Below are positions 1 to 8,994 of a DNA stretch of 64,000 nucleotides, piece by piece. The notes beneath the pieces were generated by a model that had not been told where the DNA came from, ran no database searches, and saw only the letters and a program-made list of their open reading frames with translations. This DNA is from Krasilnikoviella flava (GTDB taxonomy: Bacteria; Actinomycetota; Actinomycetes; Actinomycetales; Cellulomonadaceae). Every line of letters starts with the position of its first letter. Position 1 is the stretch's first letter. The translations under genes and the position numbers were made by a program. The stretch lies in contig NZ_FUZQ01000003.1 of assembly GCF_900167525.1 (NCBI RefSeq), forward strand, positions 593,287 through 657,286, read 5' to 3'.

Positions 1-309
1 GAAGAGGATCGTGGACAGGACGGCAGTGAGCGCCACCCCGGACGCGCCCCAGATGCCGTACGCCGCGCCGAGCGCCATCCCGGCCCGCAGGGCGAGTGTG
101 AGGCACGTGAACGACCCGACGTACCCGGCGACGACGAGCGCGTACAGCGCGGGCAGCTCGAGCGCGCCCTTGAGGGACAGGGTGGCGCTCACCTCGAGCA
201 GGATCGCGCCGGCGAGGAACACCCACGCGGCGGCCCTGCCGCGGCCCGCACCGGCCTGGTCCATCTCGGCCTGGTGGGCACCGTCCTGGTTCACGGTGGC
301 CCCGCTCAT
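1..309 (-). CDS. Small multidrug resistance (SMR) efflux protein, 3' end cut by window
   Basis: The reading frame starts at ATG 307-309 and is still open at base 1, so only the first 103 residues are visible. They show a short hydrophilic N-terminus, then hydrophobic segments. The first contains ILLEVSATLSLKGA, which fits the first SMR helix with its membrane-embedded proton/drug-binding Glu; a later AAYGIWGASGVALTAVLS fits the conserved third/fourth-helix region of EmrE/QacE-like pumps. SMR proteins are inner-membrane dimers that export cationic compounds against protons. The start overlaps the stop of the upstream tetR by ATGA, so the pair is probably translationally coupled and the TetR protein its repressor. 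The substrate is unknown. Confidence 0.82.
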   Translation of the reverse strand, partial: MSGATVNQDGAHQAEMDQAGAGRGRAAAWVFLAGAILLEVSATLSLKGALELPALYALVVAGYVGSFTCLTLALRAGMALGAAYGIWGASGVALTAVLSTILF

Positions 310-836
310 GCGGCGACCGCCTCGTCGACCAGCCGATGCGCGACGTCGATGATCCGTGTCCGCTCGTCCTCGTCGAGGTCGACGATGCCGAGCGCCCGGT
401 CGAACCAGGCGCCGTCCGCGATCAGCCGCACGGCGTGCAGCGCGGCGCGGCCGCGGGGGCTGGACGTGAGCTCTTCGCCGAACCAGGGGTGGAGGCGGTC
501 GGTCCACTGCCGGACGAGCCGGTCGCACAGCCGCACGTCGGACAGGAGCGCGAGGTCGCTGGGGTCGAGGTCGGCCGTGAGCGCGAAGTCGACATAGGCG
601 CGCAGGCGGTCCTGCGGGGTCGACGACGTCTCGCCTGCCCGCGACTCCAGGTCCGCGATCCACCGGTCCACGAGCCGGTCCACCACCGCGACGGCGAGAG
701 CCGCCTTCGTCGGGAAGTGGTGCACGACGCCGGGCTTCGTGAGCCCGGCCCGGCGTGCCACGGCGTCGAGGGTGAGCGGCTCTCCGTGCCGCAGCGCGGC
801 CAGGCCGGCGTCGAGGATCTCGGGTTTCGTCGTCAT
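306..836 (-). CDS. TetR-family regulator, probable repressor of itself and the SMR pump
   Basis: A 176-residue protein with a TetR N-terminal helix-turn-helix at about residues 20-47 (TLDAVARRAGLTKPGVVHHF), followed by an alpha-helical ligand-binding domain of normal family size. It is the first gene of a two-gene unit: its TGA overlaps the ATG of the SMR efflux gene by four bases. A perfect inverted repeat (TACCA-N6-TGGTA) lies about 10 bases upstream of the start codon, a suitable position for autorepression. The typical role is release from DNA when a toxic cation binds. Family assignment is firm; ligand and target are inferred from neighbourhood. Confidence 0.88.
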   Translation of the reverse strand: MTTKPEILDAGLAALRHGEPLTLDAVARRAGLTKPGVVHHFPTKAALAVAVVDRLVDRWIADLESRAGETSSTPQDRLRAYVDFALTADLDPSDLALLSDVRLCDRLVRQWTDRLHPWFGEELTSSPRGRAALHAVRLIADGAWFDRALGIVDLDEDERTRIIDVAHRLVDEAVAA

Positions 837-846
837 TCCGCGAACC

Positions 847-862
847 TACCATCCGTTTGGTA
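847..862. promoter_or_regulatory. Probable TetR operator
   Basis: TACCA and TGGTA form a perfect inverted repeat separated by 6 bases, ending 11 bases upstream of the tetR start. Size and symmetry suit a TetR dimer. On the other side, toward the divergent gene at 1005, a TTGACA -35-like hexamer lies at 925-930, but I see no convincing -10 partner. Confidence 0.55.
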
Positions 863-1004
863 AGGCGGCGCCGGCGCCGTCGCCCGCGGTACGACCCACC
901 GATGTTCAGAAGTTTCCCCATTGGTTGACAATGTGAAAGTTGATGGCAACCTGGTCGCGGGACGCTGCAACGGCGCACGTCCCGGCCGACCAGCGGAGGA
1001 CCCG

Positions 1005-4000
1005 ATGAGCCGAGCTCTGCCCCCTGCCCGACGCACCGCGGCCGTCCCGGCGGGTGTCGGCCTCCTGCTCGGCCTGGCGATGGCGGTGCCCGCCGGCGCC
1101 GCGGTCGCGGTACCGCCCGACGACCGGCCCGCGCTGCCCGTCGCCACCGCGGGTGCCGAGCCCGCCGCGGCCACCGTCCTCCAGGGCGACGTCGCCGACC
1201 TGGCGCTGGACGACGACGGCGCCGCGATCGTCACCGAGCGCACGGAGCGCCTGATCGCCCCGGGGCTGGAGCTCACGGAGTTCGCGCGGGTGTCCGCCGA
1301 CGGCTGGCTGAGCGGCGAGGTGCTTGTCGCCCACCTCGGTCGGGACGACGGGCCGCGGCTCGGCTACCTCGGCCCCGACGCCGTGGCCGGCAACGCGACC
1401 GTGAGCGAGATGGCGGCCGACCGCGGCGCCGTCGCCGCGATCAACGGCGACTTCTTCGACATCAACAGCTCCGGCGCCGCCCTCGGCGCGGCGGTGGACG
1501 AGGGCACGCTGCTGAAGTCCGCGGCCCCGGGCCGCGAGAAGGCGCTCGCGGTCGACGCGTCCGGGGTGGGGCGCCTCGCCGAGCTCTTCCTCGAGGGCAC
1601 GGTCACCCTCGGCCCGGACGGCCGCGAGCTGCCGGTCGCGGGCCTGAACGTCACCGCGGCCCCCGCGGCCGGCGTCGTCGTCTTCGACGCCGCGTGGGGC
1701 GACGCCGCGCGCACCCGCCCGCTCGCCGCCGGGGAGCAGGGCGTCGAGGTCCAGGTCCGCGGCGGCGAGGGCGGCTCTCCCGGCACCGTCGTCACGGTCG
1801 GTGCCCCCGGCTCGGGCCGCCTGCCCGCCGACGTGCGCGCCGTCGTCGCGCGGCCCGGTGCCGCGGCAGACGCGCTCGCCGCCCTCGCGCCGGGCGCCGA
1901 GGTGACGCTCGCCTACGGCCTGCGCGACGACCTCGGCGAGATCCGCACCGCCGTCGGCGGCGATCCCGACGACTGGCTGCTCGAGGACGGCGAGATCACC
2001 TCGGCCACCAGCGACTTCGCGCGCCTGCGCCACCCGCGGACGGCGGTGGGGCTCAGCGCGGACGGCGCGACCGCGTACCTCGTGGTGGTCGACGGCCGCC
2101 AGGCGCACAGCATCGGGGCCTCGCTGCCGGAGCTCGGCAGGTTCGTCGGGCAGCTCGGCGCCGACGACGCGATCAACCTCGACGGCGGCGGCTCGACGAC
2201 GATGATCGCGCGACTGCCGGGCGACGCGCGCACGAGCGTGCTCAACAGCCCGTCCGACGGCGCCGAGCGCCTGGACGCGAACGGGCTCGGCCTGTTCACC
2301 CCCGAGGGGTCGGGCGAGGTGCACGCGTTCGACGTCCGCGCTGCCGTCCCCACCGGCGACGCCCCCGCGACCGACGCGCTCCGCGTCTTCCCCGGGCTGC
2401 ACCGCACCCTCACCGCAGCCGGCTACGACGAGACCCGCGCGCCCGTGGACACCCGGCCCGACGGCTGGACGACGACCGACGCCGGCGTGGCCACGGTCGC
2501 GCGCGCCGACGACGGCGCGGGCGTGGTCACCGGTGTCGCGCGCGGCACCGCGACCGTCCGCGCCGCGGCCCCGGCGACGGACGGCGTCGCGACGGGGTCC
2601 ACCGGCCTCACGGTGCTCGGCGGCCTCGAGCGGCTCACCGTCCCCGAGCCGGTCGTGACCCTCCCCGACGCGGACGCGACGGCGTCCCTCACCGTCGTCG
2701 GGCACGACGACGACGGCTACAGCGCGCCGGTCGAGGCGCGCGACGTCGAGGTCACGGGCGGCGACGGCGTCGCCGCGCTGGAGCCGGCGGCGGACGGGTC
2801 GTTCACGGTCCGGGCGCTGCAGGGCTCGGGGGCCGCGACGTTCACGCTCGCGGTCGGCGACGAGGAGATCGAGGTCGCGGTGGCGGTCTCGCTCGAGGAC
2901 GTCGTCGTGGCCGACCTGGCCGACGCCGATCGTTGGACCTCCGCGCACGACCGCGCCCCGGGCGGCTCCGTCGGGCCGGCCGAGGGCCACGAGGGCGCGG
3001 CGGGCCTGCGGCTGACGTACGACTTCACGCGGTCCACGGCCACGCGCGGCCAGTACGCCGTCGCCCCGGACGGCGGGATCGAGGTCCCGGGGCAGCCCCG
3101 CACGCTCACGGCGTGGGTGCACGGCGACGGGCGCGGCGCCTGGCTGCGGCTGCAGGTGCGCCAGGGCGACGGGGTCGTCACCAACCTCGACGGCCCGACG
3201 GTGTCGTGGGAGGGCTGGCGCCAGGTGGAGGTCGCCGTCCCCGAGGGCGTCGCGTTCCCGCTCACGCTGCAGCGCCTGCGCGTCCTCGAGACGCGGGCCG
3301 CGGAGCAGTACACGGGCGAGATCGTCGTCTCGGACCTGCGGGCGCAGGTGCCGCCGGACGTCGAGGCGCCGACGCCGGACCGGGTCGAGGACCGGGTGGT
3401 CGTCGCCGAGGGGGCGACGGACGACGCCCCGCTGCGCGTCGCCGTGATGTCGGACGCGCAGTTCGTCGCCCGCGACCCGGGGTCCGGCGCCGTGCAGGGG
3501 GCGAAGCAGGCGCTGGCCGAGATCGTCGCCGCCGACCCCGACCTGCTCGTCATCAACGGCGACCTGGTGGACGAGGCGTCGCCGGCCGACTTCGACCTGG
3601 CCCGCCAGGTGCTCGACGAGGGTCTCGCCGGCGCCGGGTTCCCCTGGTACTACCTGCCGGGCAACCACGAGGTGATGGGCGGGTCGATCGAGAACTTCGA
3701 GGACGAGTTCGGCGAGCGCACGCACGTCGTCGACGTGCCCGACCCGGACGGCGCGGACGGTGGCACCACCCGCCTGGTCATGCTCGACTCGTCCAGCGGG
3801 CGCCTGGGGAGCGACTTCGCGCAGCTCCGTGCGCTGCGCGAGGCGCTCGACGACGCGGCGTCCGACGACGCCGTGACCGGCGTCGTCACCCTCTTCCACC
3901 ACCCGCTCGACGACCCGCTGCCCACGAAGGCCAGCCAGCTCGTCGACCGGGTGGAGGCGGAGACGCTGCGCGGCTGGTTCGAGGACTTCCGCGAGACGTC

Positions 4001-5102
4001 GGGCAAGCAGGTCGCGTCTGTCGGCTCGCACGTGGGCGTCTTCCATGCCGCCACCGCGGACGGCATCCCCTCCGTCGTCAACGGCAACTCCGGCAAGAGC
4101 CCGGCGAGCACGCCCGCCGACGGCGGGTTCACCGGCTGGTCGATGGTCGGCATCGACCCGGCGGCCGAGGGCACCGGCGACGGCGGCTGGTTCTCCTGGG
4201 AGGTCGAGGCGCGGGCCGAGGACGTCGCGGTGAGCGGCCCGGAGGAGCTCGCCGTGGGCACGTCGGGGCAGGTCAGCGCCCTGGTCACGCAGGACGGCAC
4301 CCGCCAGGTGCCGGTCGCCTGGCCGGTCTCGTCCCGCTGGGGCGGTCAGGGCGTGTTCGTCGGCGCGGCCGAGGACGCGCCGTCGGGCGCCGTGCTCGCC
4401 CTCGACCCGGCGACGCACGAGGCGACCGCCGTCGCGCCCGGCCGCGCGACGGTCGAGGTCGAGGTGAACGGCGTCGTCGGCACGCTCGACGTGCTCGTGC
4501 CCGCCGGGGCGCCGGGCACCGCCCGGATCAGCGACGACAACGGCTGGGACACGGGCCTGCGCGACGGCGACTACCACGTGCTCGTCGACCTGTGGTGGGG
4601 CGAGAACGCCACCGGCATGCGGCTCTACGAGGACGGCGAGCTGATCCACACGGAGAAGCTGACCCACGGCGGCACCCAGGCCCAGCGGATCGCCGTCCCC
4701 GTGACGGGCAGGCCGAACGGCGAGTACGAGTACACGTGCGAGCTCGTCAACGCCGCCGGGACCACGCCGTGCGCCGCGCCCCACTCGGTGCGGGTCACAG
4801 ACGCGAACCCGGGCACGCCCACCCTGTCCCACGACAACGGCTCGGACGACGTGCCCGGCGACGGCGACTACGTCGTCACCATGCACAAGTGGTGGGGCAC
4901 GCAGGCCACGGGCTACGTCCTCTACGAGGACGGCGTCGAGGTGGACCGGCAGGAGCTGGCGCCGGGGACCGGGGGAGAGGCGCAGTCCGCCGCGACCGTG
5001 CTCACCGGGCGGGCGCCCGGCACCCACCGGTACGTCGCCGTGCTGACCAACGCCGCGGGCGAGACGCGCAGCAAGGAGGTCACGGTGCGCGTACGGCGCT
5101 GA
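1005..5102 (+). CDS. Secreted multidomain phosphodiester glycosidase (NAGPA-like) and metallophosphoesterase
   Basis: About 1365 residues. ATG 1005 is chosen because GGAGGA lies just upstream and the first ~35 residues form a Sec signal peptide (basic start, hydrophobic core, AxA). Domain 1 (about 100-430) resembles the N-acetylglucosamine-1-phosphodiester alpha-N-acetylglucosaminidase family: AAINGDFFD (near 144), RHPRTAVGLS (near 342), INLDGGGSTT (near 389). An Ig-like stretch and a carbohydrate-binding-like segment follow. Domain 2 (about 805-1030) is a calcineurin-type phosphoesterase with MSDAQF, INGDLVD, LPGNHE and LFHHP; the first motif carries Gln where His is usual. The C-terminus has two ~95-residue beta-sandwich repeats (1174-1265, 1270-1365), each with a W-W-G-x-x-A-T-G-x-x-L-Y-E-D-G core. 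It probably acts outside the cell on a phosphodiester-linked glycan such as teichoic acid; the substrate is inferred. Confidence 0.8.
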   Translation: MSRALPPARRTAAVPAGVGLLLGLAMAVPAGAAVAVPPDDRPALPVATAGAEPAAATVLQGDVADLALDDDGAAIVTERTERLIAPGLELTEFARVSADGWLSGEVLVAHLGRDDGPRLGYLGPDAVAGNATVSEMAADRGAVAAINGDFFDINSSGAALGAAVDEGTLLKSAAPGREKALAVDASGVGRLAELFLEGTVTLGPDGRELPVAGLNVTAAPAAGVVVFDAAWGDAARTRPLAAGEQGVEVQVRGGEGGSPGTVVTVGAPGSGRLPADVRAVVARPGAAADALAALAPGAEVTLAYGLRDDLGEIRTAVGGDPDDWLLEDGEITSATSDFARLRHPRTAVGLSADGATAYLVVVDGRQAHSIGASLPELGRFVGQLGADDAINLDGGGSTTMIARLPGDARTSVLNSPSDGAERLDANGLGLFTPEGSGEVHAFDVRAAVPTGDAPATDALRVFPGLHRTLTAAGYDETRAPVDTRPDGWTTTDAGVATVARADDGAGVVTGVARGTATVRAAAPATDGVATGSTGLTVLGGLERLTVPEPVVTLPDADATASLTVVGHDDDGYSAPVEARDVEVTGGDGVAALEPAADGSFTVRALQGSGAATFTLAVGDEEIEVAVAVSLEDVVVADLADADRWTSAHDRAPGGSVGPAEGHEGAAGLRLTYDFTRSTATRGQYAVAPDGGIEVPGQPRTLTAWVHGDGRGAWLRLQVRQGDGVVTNLDGPTVSWEGWRQVEVAVPEGVAFPLTLQRLRVLETRAAEQYTGEIVVSDLRAQVPPDVEAPTPDRVEDRVVVAEGATDDAPLRVAVMSDAQFVARDPGSGAVQGAKQALAEIVAADPDLLVINGDLVDEASPADFDLARQVLDEGLAGAGFPWYYLPGNHEVMGGSIENFEDEFGERTHVVDVPDPDGADGGTTRLVMLDSSSGRLGSDFAQLRALREALDDAASDDAVTGVVTLFHHPLDDPLPTKASQLVDRVEAETLRGWFEDFRETSGKQVASVGSHVGVFHAATADGIPSVVNGNSGKSPASTPADGGFTGWSMVGIDPAAEGTGDGGWFSWEVEARAEDVAVSGPEELAVGTSGQVSALVTQDGTRQVPVAWPVSSRWGGQGVFVGAAEDAPSGAVLALDPATHEATAVAPGRATVEVEVNGVVGTLDVLVPAGAPGTARISDDNGWDTGLRDGDYHVLVDLWWGENATGMRLYEDGELIHTEKLTHGGTQAQRIAVPVTGRPNGEYEYTCELVNAAGTTPCAAPHSVRVTDANPGTPTLSHDNGSDDVPGDGDYVVTMHKWWGTQATGYVLYEDGVEVDRQELAPGTGGEAQSAATVLTGRAPGTHRYVAVLTNAAGETRSKEVTVRVRR

Positions 5103-5152
5103 GCCCGGGCGGCCGTTGGCCCGGCACACGACGGGCGGCCTATCCTCGGACC

Positions 5153-5377
5153 ATGAGCGACTTCCAGGTCAACCCGCGCGTCAAGTCCGAGCCCACCGGT
5201 GCCGTCCTCGGCCGCTTCCTCGGCGCGTTCGTGCTCTTCCTGGGTGGCATCGTGCTGTTCGGCTCCGGCGCCTCGGGCGGCAACCCGACCCTGGACCCCT
5301 ACATGGTCGTGGGCGGCATCCTCGCCGTCGGGCTGGCCTTCGGCCTGCCGATGATCGGGGCGCACGAGCGGGGCTGA
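5153..5377 (+). CDS. Small two-helix membrane protein, function unknown
   Basis: A 74-residue ORF in its own frame, 50 bases after the large secreted protein. A polar N-terminus (MSDFQVNPRVKSEPTGAVLG) is followed by two hydrophobic segments, about residues 19-38 and 49-66, separated by a Gly/Ser-rich loop, then a short polar tail. This resembles small conserved actinobacterial membrane proteins, but I do not recognise a named family. TATCCT ten bases before the ATG could be a -10 element, suggesting a short-leader or leaderless transcript. The gene converges on the metalloprotease gene across a strong inverted repeat. Confidence 0.6.
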   Translation: MSDFQVNPRVKSEPTGAVLGRFLGAFVLFLGGIVLFGSGASGGNPTLDPYMVVGGILAVGLAFGLPMIGAHERG

Positions 5378-5391
5378 CGCCACTCCGTCAT

Positions 5392-5461
5392 GCCGAACAG
5401 GCGGTTGATGCCGGTCTCGCGCCGTCGTGCGCTCGATACCGGCATCAACCGCCTGTTCGGC
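5392..5461. terminator. 24-bp perfect inverted repeat between convergent genes (copy 1 of a repeat family)
   Basis: Arms 5392-5415 and 5438-5461 are exact reverse complements around a 22-base loop. The hairpin lies between the stop codons of the plus gene ending at 5377 and the minus gene ending at 5469, so it can serve both as a terminator; there is no T tract. The outer 14 bases of each arm (GCCGAACAGGCGGT) recur in the hairpin at 26957-27026. Confidence 0.7.
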
Positions 5462-5468
5462 GTCGGGG

Positions 5469-7487
5469 CTACCGCGTGACGACCAGGATCTCCGAGACGT
5501 TGCCGGCGCGGTCGGTGGCTCGCGCCTCGATCCGGTCGCGCGGGCCGATCCGGACCTCCCCGCGGTAGGCGGTCCACCCGCCGTCGCCGACCCGGTACTC
5601 CAGGCTCGCGACGCCGGACGCGTCGTCCGTCGCCGCAAGGGTCAGGGACTTCCGGTTCGGGTGCGCCCACGCGGACGTGACCTCCGGCGCGGTGACGTCC
5701 GGCAGCAGGTAGGCGCCGACGCCCTGGACCGCGGTGCGGGTCGTGTCCTCCAGCAGCCACCGCGTCGCGTCCGACGGTTCTGTCAGGGTGAGCGAGACGC
5801 CCGAGGTGGTGCGGCCGTCGACGTCGAGGGCGCCGCCGGTCGACGCGTTGACCAGCTGCCCGTCGTGCTGCTCCGGGGTCGCCGTGTCCGGCACGAACGT
5901 CCACCGTTGCCGCGGATCGTCCGCGTCCGCCTCGACGCCGGAGTACCGGACCTCCGTGTCGGAGACGGCCGCGAGCGCGCCGGAGCCGTCGGACGCCGCG
6001 ATCGTGTAGGCGCCGCCGCCGGCCGGGGCGAGCGTCCAGACGCCGTCGCCCCACCGCGACCAGACGACCATGTCGCGCTCGGGGTGGTCGCCGTCGCCGG
6101 CGTACCGGTCCACCTGGTACTCGGTGCCGATCCCGTCGGTGACGATGCGGAACGCGTCGGCGGCGAAGTCGACGTCCTCGGCCGTGGTGCGCTCGGGCCG
6201 CTCCGGCAGCTGGGTGTGGTCGCCGTGGTAGACGTCGGGCGCCGGCTCGTCCCACGGGGCGGGGAGCGTGAGGTCGGCAGGGTAGACCTTGGCGAAGAGC
6301 TCGTACGCCTGCGGGTCGTACTCCTTCAGCTCGGCCCGGGTGTTGATCGGGCTGCGCACGCCGTCGGTCCAGTCCGGCTTCTCGGCCATGACGTCGAACC
6401 AGATCGCCGACAGCGTGGCGAAGTACTCGTCGATGTTGCCGATCGCGTAGGTGTTCGGCCACCTGCCGGTCGACCAGGAGTTCTCGTACGCGGCGTACAG
6501 CTCGTCGGAGAGGCTCGTGTCCGCCAACGTCTCGATGCCCACCAGCCGCACCGCGTGGCCGAACTCGTGGACCAGGATGTTCTCGTTCCGGTAGCCCGTG
6601 TTGAGGAACGCGTTCTCGTCGTCGCGCGTGCGCAGCACGTTGCGCTCGGAGATCGACGACACGCAGCCGTTCCACTCGCTGCCGCCGTACCCCTCGACGT
6701 CGTACATCTCCGGGTCGTAGCCGCCACGGTGCTCGGGTACAAGGTAGGCGTTCTCGCGCGCCGCGTACACGGCCAGCGAGCAGCCGAAGTCGGCCATGCG
6801 GGCCGCGATCCCGTTGTCGGCCCTGCCGAGCTGGACGTCCACCTGCGCAGCGGCGAGGTCGAGCGTGGCCGGGTCCACGCGGGGGTTCGCCTTGACGGCG
6901 ATCCCGGACGCCGTGGTCACGGACTGCGTGTAGTAGTCCAGCCGCGGGACGCCGGTGTACGTCGCGTCCTGGGCGGGACGGCCCACGGCGTCCTCGATCT
7001 GCGACCCGTCGACGGTGACGGTGAGGGGCTCGTCGGGGTCGAGTGTCCCGGTGTAGGCGATGCTCGCGAGGTGCAGGTCGTCGGGCAGCCGCGCCATGCT
7101 GTTCGCGTCCGAGGCCGCGATCTGCCGGTTGTCCTTGTCGAAGAAGATCGTGTCGGTGGGCCCCGTCGCCGGCTTCGCGGTGAGGGCGACGGTGCTGCCG
7201 CCCTGGGTGAGCGTGACGTTCTCGGGGCTCACCGCCGTCGTCTCGTCGACGTACCGGTCCCAGGAGATCTCGAGGAACCTGCCCTCGTTGATCACCCGGA
7301 CCTCGGTGACCTGGGGGCCCTCGAAGGCCGGGTCCGTGGTCACCGTGCCGTCGGCGGCGACGGGGATCGTCACGGCGCCGTCGGCCGTGGCGGGCCCGGC
7401 CCCGGCGAGCAGCGACACGGCCGTCGCGGCCGCCGTCATCGCGGCGGCCGCGACCGCGCGGCCCGACCTGTCTCGGTTGGTCTTCAC
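5469..7487 (-). CDS. Secreted zinc metalloprotease with ricin-like C-terminal region
   Basis: A 672-residue protein starting with GTG at 7487 and a Sec signal peptide (basic start, Ala-rich core, cleavage near ATADGA). The catalytic site is HEFGH at about residues 307-311; a downstream NIDEYFATL, about 50 residues later, supplies a likely Glu ligand, as in gluzincins. About residues 470-580 look like a ricin-type beta-trefoil, with repeats ending near WTF and WLL, and the last ~70 residues form an Ig-like domain. The substrate is not predictable. It lies 76 bases downstream of the Xaa-Pro aminopeptidase on the same strand and could be the last gene of the peptide-use operon, releasing peptides outside the cell. 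That link is inferred. Confidence 0.78.
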   Translation of the reverse strand: MKTNRDRSGRAVAAAAMTAAATAVSLLAGAGPATADGAVTIPVAADGTVTTDPAFEGPQVTEVRVINEGRFLEISWDRYVDETTAVSPENVTLTQGGSTVALTAKPATGPTDTIFFDKDNRQIAASDANSMARLPDDLHLASIAYTGTLDPDEPLTVTVDGSQIEDAVGRPAQDATYTGVPRLDYYTQSVTTASGIAVKANPRVDPATLDLAAAQVDVQLGRADNGIAARMADFGCSLAVYAARENAYLVPEHRGGYDPEMYDVEGYGGSEWNGCVSSISERNVLRTRDDENAFLNTGYRNENILVHEFGHAVRLVGIETLADTSLSDELYAAYENSWSTGRWPNTYAIGNIDEYFATLSAIWFDVMAEKPDWTDGVRSPINTRAELKEYDPQAYELFAKVYPADLTLPAPWDEPAPDVYHGDHTQLPERPERTTAEDVDFAADAFRIVTDGIGTEYQVDRYAGDGDHPERDMVVWSRWGDGVWTLAPAGGGAYTIAASDGSGALAAVSDTEVRYSGVEADADDPRQRWTFVPDTATPEQHDGQLVNASTGGALDVDGRTTSGVSLTLTEPSDATRWLLEDTTRTAVQGVGAYLLPDVTAPEVTSAWAHPNRKSLTLAATDDASGVASLEYRVGDGGWTAYRGEVRIGPRDRIEARATDRAGNVSEILVVTR

Positions 7488-7563
7488 ACCAGTGTTCCCT
7501 TCGTCTGCGGGTGGTCCTGCCTGACGTTGGTGCTCGGTGTTGCGGTGTTGCGTTGTGGCGTCC

Positions 7564-8994
7564 TCAGGCTCCGGCTGGCAGCCGGGCCGTCGTCCACGCC
7601 TCGATGCCGGCGGCGTCGATGGGCAGGGCGTCGGACAGCACCTCGTGGCCGTCGGCGGTGACGAGCAGGTCGTCCTCCAGCCGCACGCCGATGCCGCGCA
7701 GCTCGGGCGGCACGGTGAGGTCGTGGGCGTGGAAGTACAGGCCCGGCTCGACGGTCATGACGACGCCCGGCTCGAGGTCGGCGCCCATGTAGTCCTGCCA
7801 GTCGCTGTCCGCGCAGTCGTGCACGTCGAGGCCGAGGTGGTGACCGATGCCGCACACGAGCCACCGGCGGTGGTGCTGCCCCTGCGGCGACAGCGCCTCG
7901 TCGACGGACACCGGCAGCAGGCCCCAGTCGTGCAGGCCCTGGGCCAGCACCTCCATGGCCGCGAAGTGGAAGTCGAGGTAGTTCACGCCGGGCCGCACGC
8001 GCGCCATGCCGGCGCGGTGGCTCTTCTCGACCAGGTCGTGCACGGCCCGCTGCTCGGCGCTGAACCGGCCCGACGGCGGTACGGTGCGCGTGACGTCGGC
8101 GGTGTAGAGGGTGTCGGTCTCGACGCCCATGTCGAGCAGCAGGGCCGCGTCGGGAAGCACGGGGCCGTCGCAGCGCACCCAGTGCAGGGTCGGGGCGTGC
8201 GGCCCGCTGCCCACGATGCTCGCATAGCCGGGGCCGTTGCCCGTGGTGCGGGCGTGCCGGTCGAACGTGCCCTGCAGCCAGCGCTCGCCGCCCGCGCGGA
8301 CGGCGGCCGGGATCTCGCGGGCCACGGCCTCGAAGCCCGTGACGGTGTGGTCGACGGCGGCACGCAGCTGCGCCACCTCCCAGGCGTCCTTGACCATGCG
8401 CAGGTCGGAGCACGCGCGGGCGAGCTCCGCGGACGGCTCCAGGCCGTGCCGCGTCACGACGTCCGCCGGCAGCGCGCGCCCGGCCCACCAGCCGGAGCCG
8501 GCGGCCAGGGCGCCCTCGAGGTCCGCGAGCGGGCGCACCGGCACGCCGAGCGCCCGCTCCCACTCGCCGAGCCCGGGGGAGGCCCCCACCCACAGCTCGC
8601 CGTGCATCGCGTCGGCGAAGAACCCCGGCTCCCCGGGGCGGGCGGGCGGCGGCAGGTAGAGCACCGCGTCGGCGCCGTGCAGCACGAGGACGGCGTCCTC
8701 CACCTGGCAGCCCGTGAGCCACACGAAGTCGCTGTCGGCGCGGAAGTCGTAGGACGTGTCGTTGCTGCGCACGGGCGCGCGGCCCGCGCCGACGACGACC
8801 GTCCGGCCGCCGAGCCGCTCCGCCAGCCGGGCGCGGTGGGCCGCGGCGGCCTCGGCCGTGCCGTCGGGCACCCGGACCTCGACGACGTCGGTGCCCCAGC
8901 CCTCGGCGATCATCGCGCCGAACGCGGGGACCTCCGTGAGGCGCGGCGGGCGCGTGCCCGCGTGGGGTGGGCGGTGGGTGTGCTGGTGCGTCAT
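7564..8994 (-). CDS. pepP: Xaa-Pro aminopeptidase (M24B)
   Basis: 476 residues. The N-terminal ~190 residues match the aminopeptidase P N-terminal domain and the rest is the pita-bread M24 fold. Metal ligands visible: Asp near 288 (LLLDMGVETD), Asp near 299 (YTADVTRT), His near 384 (GIGHHLGLDVHD), Glu near 415 (VEPGLYF) and Glu near 438 (VRLEDDLL). The enzyme removes an N-terminal residue preceding proline (or hydroxyproline), usually in the cytoplasm with Mn. The start ATG overlaps the previous stop by ATGA and is preceded by GGAGGAG. A place downstream of a peptide importer and a proline-iminopeptidase-like gene suggests breakdown of imported proline-rich peptides. Confidence 0.9.
   Translation of the reverse strand: MTHQHTHRPPHAGTRPPRLTEVPAFGAMIAEGWGTDVVEVRVPDGTAEAAAAHRARLAERLGGRTVVVGAGRAPVRSNDTSYDFRADSDFVWLTGCQVEDAVLVLHGADAVLYLPPPARPGEPGFFADAMHGELWVGASPGLGEWERALGVPVRPLADLEGALAAGSGWWAGRALPADVVTRHGLEPSAELARACSDLRMVKDAWEVAQLRAAVDHTVTGFEAVAREIPAAVRAGGERWLQGTFDRHARTTGNGPGYASIVGSGPHAPTLHWVRCDGPVLPDAALLLDMGVETDTLYTADVTRTVPPSGRFSAEQRAVHDLVEKSHRAGMARVRPGVNYLDFHFAAMEVLAQGLHDWGLLPVSVDEALSPQGQHHRRWLVCGIGHHLGLDVHDCADSDWQDYMGADLEPGVVMTVEPGLYFHAHDLTVPPELRGIGVRLEDDLLVTADGHEVLSDALPIDAAGIEAWTTARLPAGA

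Noticed and set aside
906..5129. 1407-codon open frame on the minus strand opposite the phosphodiesterase gene
   Set aside because: Arg/Gly/Val-rich shadow of the GC-rich plus-strand gene; no signal peptide or motif, while the plus frame has clear domains and a ribosome site.
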